From the NCBI GenBank assembly GCA_026627305.1, contig JAPNVD010000013.1, forward strand, positions 89,078-153,077: a stretch of DNA of 64,000 bases. Reading direction: 5' to 3'. Shown here piece by piece: positions 61,649 through 64,000 of this stretch (within the stretch, counting starts at the first letter, position 1; each line of letters opens with the position of its first letter). This DNA is from Sulfolobaceae archaeon. GTDB lineage: Archaea > Thermoproteota > Thermoprotei_A > Sulfolobales > Sulfolobaceae. A program made the translations under genes and the position numbers. Below the pieces are notes generated by a model. That model ran no database searches. It was not told the origin of the DNA and saw only the letters and a list, made by a program, of their open reading frames with translations.

Positions 61649-62230
61649 GTGGAGGGGAGGATTGATGGATTAGAAGAGAGGGTAAACGAGATAGAAAAGA
61701 GAATGATCGAAAAGTTCGGTGAGGTAGATAAGAGGTTTAACGAAATTGACAAGAAATTCGATGACATCAATAAGAGGTTTAATGAAATAGAGCAGAAGAT
61801 GGCTACTAAAGATGACATAGCTAAGATTAAAGTAACTATTGATGGTTTAGGTGCAAGGTGGGGAGTTAGGGCTGAGGAGACCTTCAGACAAGGGGTAGTT
61901 GAGATATTGAAGAATACAGGTTATGAGGCTAAGAAAGAGATACTCTATGATAAAGACGGCTTCGTTTATGGCGAACCCTCTGATGTGGAGTATGACGTTG
62001 TGGTTAAAGACGGAAAGGTAATACTCATCGAGATAACCTCTACTTATAGGAGAAACGATACAGAACTGTTGCTTAAGAAGAGAGAATTTTACGAGAAGGT
62101 AAAAGGGGTTAAAGTAGACCACATATTGGTAATAACAGCTGAAATCTACGATAGGGACCCCGATAGGGTGAGGGCTAGGGCTGACAGTCTGGGCATAAAG
62201 ATCGTTACACCTTTGGATTTGGATGGCTAG
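61649..62230 (+). CDS. Coiled-coil plus PD-(D/E)XK-like domain protein (DUF3782-like)
   Basis: Residues 1-60 form a heptad-rich coiled coil (EERVNEIEKRMIEKFGEVDKRFNEIDKKFDDINKRFNEIE), then a nuclease-like domain with GVRAEETFRQGVVEIL, VEYDVVVKDGKVILIEITS and KVDHILVITAE. In relatives the last motif reads EIK; here a Thr replaces the Lys, so catalysis may be lost. The start is a GTG right after an in-frame stop. It follows a 52-residue gene that may once have been joined to it. Confidence 0.6.
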   Translation: MEGRIDGLEERVNEIEKRMIEKFGEVDKRFNEIDKKFDDINKRFNEIEQKMATKDDIAKIKVTIDGLGARWGVRAEETFRQGVVEILKNTGYEAKKEILYDKDGFVYGEPSDVEYDVVVKDGKVILIEITSTYRRNDTELLLKKREFYEKVKGVKVDHILVITAEIYDRDPDRVRARADSLGIKIVTPLDLDG

Positions 62231-62349
62231 TTGATTGTAGATAAACGGCTTAGTTTTAAACTTTCTACAGAAAAAGGAAAGCTCTTTTAGGGTAGAGAAA
62301 TCCTCTGTTGATTCAGGACAGAACTTAGCTAGTAACAAATCACTTATAG

Positions 62350-62686
62350 TTGGAGGGTAGGAAGGGGAATAAGACAGGAATACGTCTTCGCAAAGGCGAT
62401 ACCTATTGCGTCTTTGGTCTATTTATAGCTTTTGAAGTTTGCCATTTGTTAGTTGTGTCACCAAAACTTCAAGATCAGGTATTACGATCTATCGATAATA
62501 ACCTCCTTCACATAGTTTAGGGAAGTGAAAGATGAGCTCGGTAGCTATTCACTAATACTTTGTAGCTTACATCAAGAAGTGAGCTATGTCTATATACAGA
62601 AATTCATAAATCACAAACAGGTGTGCGAGTGTATGGAGAGACGTTTCAGCCTTCAGGCTAGGGATACTCATATTCAGGAGGGATAA
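62350..62686 (+). pseudogene. Decayed coding stretch, possible transposase remnant
   Basis: The 523-base gap from 62231 has no intact gene. Two overlapping-phase stretches look coded: 62350-62520 (56 residues, with LRKGDTYCVFGLFIAFEVCH) and, shifted by one frame, 62525-62686 (53 residues, with VCECMERRFSLQARDTH). Joined they would make about 110 residues with one frameshift. The second part faintly recalls the C-terminal ends of DDE transposases, but no known family fits. No inverted repeats or target duplications are visible. Confidence 0.3.
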
Positions 62687-62753
62687 CATCTTCTAGTTTC
62701 TAGAATATGTATAAAGCGCAGAAATAATTGAAAGCTTTAAATAAACAACTTTT

Positions 62754-63956
62754 TCAGAAAAGACCCACAGCCTCAGTATAGCCCTTAACAGCCATACTAT
62801 ACTCATCAATGTTTTCTAGGCTAACACCCAACTTCTTTGGCACTTCCCTCTCTTTAGCATAGTAGCAAATAGCCATCATCTTCCTAACCTCACTCCTACT
62901 GAAGCCCGGAAGTGTAGCGTTAGAGAGGTAATGGAAACAGGCTAAGTAAGGGTCTAGATAGCCTGATGCCTTAAACATCATCGTCAGGAGAGAAGTGTAG
63001 TACACAAGTGGATCGTAGTCCCTAAACCACTCTGGAAAAGGGACGTTATAGAAGTAATAGATAGACCTTATCCACACATCCCTAACTTTGTCAAAAACAG
63101 CATTATTGCTCACTAACCCTTCCCTAAAACCAAAGGCAGAGATTACTACCCTCTTAGCCCCTAAAACATCCATGAGCTCATCTAGTATAGTTAGGGCTGT
63201 GGGCAGGGTAACAGCGTTTACCTCATTCATCCCAGGCAGCTTTTTTAATCTCTCATCTAAACTTATGGAGCTCAAAAGCTTTGCATAATCGTTTATCTCT
63301 TTTCTGCTAATCGCATGTCCGTGTACAGTCCTTATGACGTCCCCTTTTAAGGATAGATCTAGCTTTCCAACTGCTCTAACGTTCCCTCCGGTAGCGTAAA
63401 TCGTATCGTAAGACCCCTTAATGTAATTTATGTAATTCCTCACCTCCTCCCTCACGTTTTCCTTAGACTTGAACATTTTTAAAGCTCCAAGAGGGAAATG
63501 CTTCACTTCTTCTACTTTTCTGTCCTTTACATTTACCAACTCTAGAGATCCGTTGCCTATATCTACTATTAGTCCCTGCTTTATGGGTAAGGTGTTGATG
63601 ACCCCAACGGAACTGCTGATCCCCTCCTCTTCCCCTGAAACAATTTTAATATTGTAACCAAGGATCTCTGATAAGTTTTTAGCCACTTCCTCACCGTTAA
63701 TGGCATACCTAAAAGGGCTAGTGCCAACTGCAATGACCTCTGATGGTCTTATTCTAGTCATCTTTTGTGCGAAACCTTTCATCACTTCTTTAGACCTCTC
63801 CACGGTCTCCGCACTTATTACATTGTTATAAATCCCCTCCCCAAGCCTTATGTAAGCCTTATCAGTATATAGACTCCTAAAACCCCCAGGCTTAGCTATG
63901 TCATAGACTGAGAGCCTAAAGGAACTATAGCCAAGGTCAACAACTACTTTAACCAC
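62754..63956 (-). CDS. ppx: Exopolyphosphatase (Ppx/GppA family)
   Basis: The 400-residue protein has the actin-like ATPase/phosphatase pattern of Ppx: VVDLGYSSFRLSVYD at the start, VGTSPFRYAING, SGEEEGISSSVG, LIVDIGNGSLELV (the DxGGGS-like phosphate loop, with N in place of one G) and YATGGNVRAVGKL. The C-terminal half is helical (HD-like). A related enzyme has been characterised from S. solfataricus. The start is GTG. It would degrade stored polyphosphate or (p)ppGpp-like compounds. The last gene of the window. Confidence 0.88.
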   Translation of the reverse strand: MVKVVVDLGYSSFRLSVYDIAKPGGFRSLYTDKAYIRLGEGIYNNVISAETVERSKEVMKGFAQKMTRIRPSEVIAVGTSPFRYAINGEEVAKNLSEILGYNIKIVSGEEEGISSSVGVINTLPIKQGLIVDIGNGSLELVNVKDRKVEEVKHFPLGALKMFKSKENVREEVRNYINYIKGSYDTIYATGGNVRAVGKLDLSLKGDVIRTVHGHAISRKEINDYAKLLSSISLDERLKKLPGMNEVNAVTLPTALTILDELMDVLGAKRVVISAFGFREGLVSNNAVFDKVRDVWIRSIYYFYNVPFPEWFRDYDPLVYYTSLLTMMFKASGYLDPYLACFHYLSNATLPGFSRSEVRKMMAICYYAKEREVPKKLGVSLENIDEYSMAVKGYTEAVGLF

Positions 63957-64000
63957 TCAATATATTAATCATTCCGCTTTAATTAGGCTTACTCTTTAAA

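Noticed and set aside
61847..62338. A 163-codon minus-strand open frame opposite the coiled-coil nuclease-like gene
   Set aside because: Its translation is Cys/Phe/Tyr/Ser-rich with no recognisable pattern and it runs antisense to a gene with clear heptads and a nuclease-like motif; it is a shadow.
1..64000. tRNA, rRNA and intact insertion sequences
   Set aside because: No cloverleaf-like stretch, rRNA signature or full transposase with terminal repeats was seen on reading; small C/D-box RNAs cannot be excluded by eye.

Overview
The window is AT-rich archaeal DNA from the Sulfolobales, most likely Saccharolobus (the S. solfataricus / S. islandicus group). Four things point there. A complete crenarchaeal archaellum operon is present in the order arlB-X-G-F-H-I-J. 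Many genes look leaderless, with a TATA box 24-30 bases before the start codon, while internal operon genes carry GGTGA-type ribosome binding sites. Archaeal CoA-pathway enzymes (pantoate kinase, phosphopantoate ligase) are encoded. Sulfolobus-type families occur: thermopsin, Crn1 ring nuclease, VapB, PIN domain, Arch_ATPase. I saw no rRNA, tRNA, CRISPR array or intact insertion sequence.

Layout. 1-2.2 kb: end of an electron-transfer flavoprotein locus (fixB, fixC, fixX). 2.3-7.5 kb: UPF0248 protein, NCS1-type permease, nadC, two tandem ParA-like ATPases, two methyltransferases. 7.6-12.2 kb: a Cys-rich protein, a lactonase plus iron-dependent dehydrogenase pair that may handle 4-hydroxybutyrate, a nucleoside phosphorylase and an MFS transporter. 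12.4-21 kb: a mosaic of small accessory genes (vapB with a damaged-looking vapC, esterase, BtuF-like protein, PD-(D/E)XK protein, AlaX, small membrane proteins) and a molybdopterin-binding-domain protein. 21-24.7 kb: zinc-ribbon membrane protein and an ABC-2 exporter with an anchored extracytoplasmic protein. 25-32.8 kb: cytochrome bd-type oxidase, the pantoate kinase / phosphopantoate ligase pair, a four-CBS protein, and a metabolite symporter with an acyl-CoA synthetase. 33-39.6 kb: a second symporter with an amidohydrolase, an Arch_ATPase, an ATP-cone protein, a methyltransferase.

39.7-55.7 kb is the most coherent block. A large cell-surface thermopsin-like protein with tandem repeats is followed by the archaellum operon on the minus strand. 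Divergent from arlB runs an eight-gene plus-strand cluster: a 55-residue membrane protein, two further membrane proteins, a ParA-like ATPase, an ArnR-like membrane-anchored winged-helix regulator, another membrane protein, a second ParA-like ATPase with an N-terminal membrane segment, and a final two-TM protein. The two divergent promoters flank a perfect 13-bp palindrome. I infer a module that regulates or positions the archaellum. The two ParA-like proteins here resemble the tandem pair at 4.7-6.1 kb, so the window holds two double-ParA modules.

55.8-64 kb: a second Arch_ATPase, an MFS transporter followed by an orphan ring nuclease (Crn1-like), an FAD/NAD oxidoreductase, a phosphoesterase-like protein, a split-barrel flavoprotein, a coiled-coil nuclease-like protein, a decayed coding stretch and an exopolyphosphatase.

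Functions come from reading motifs and recalling families; no database search was run. Several start codons were moved from the longest reading frame to positions that fit a TATA box or ribosome binding site; each entry says why.
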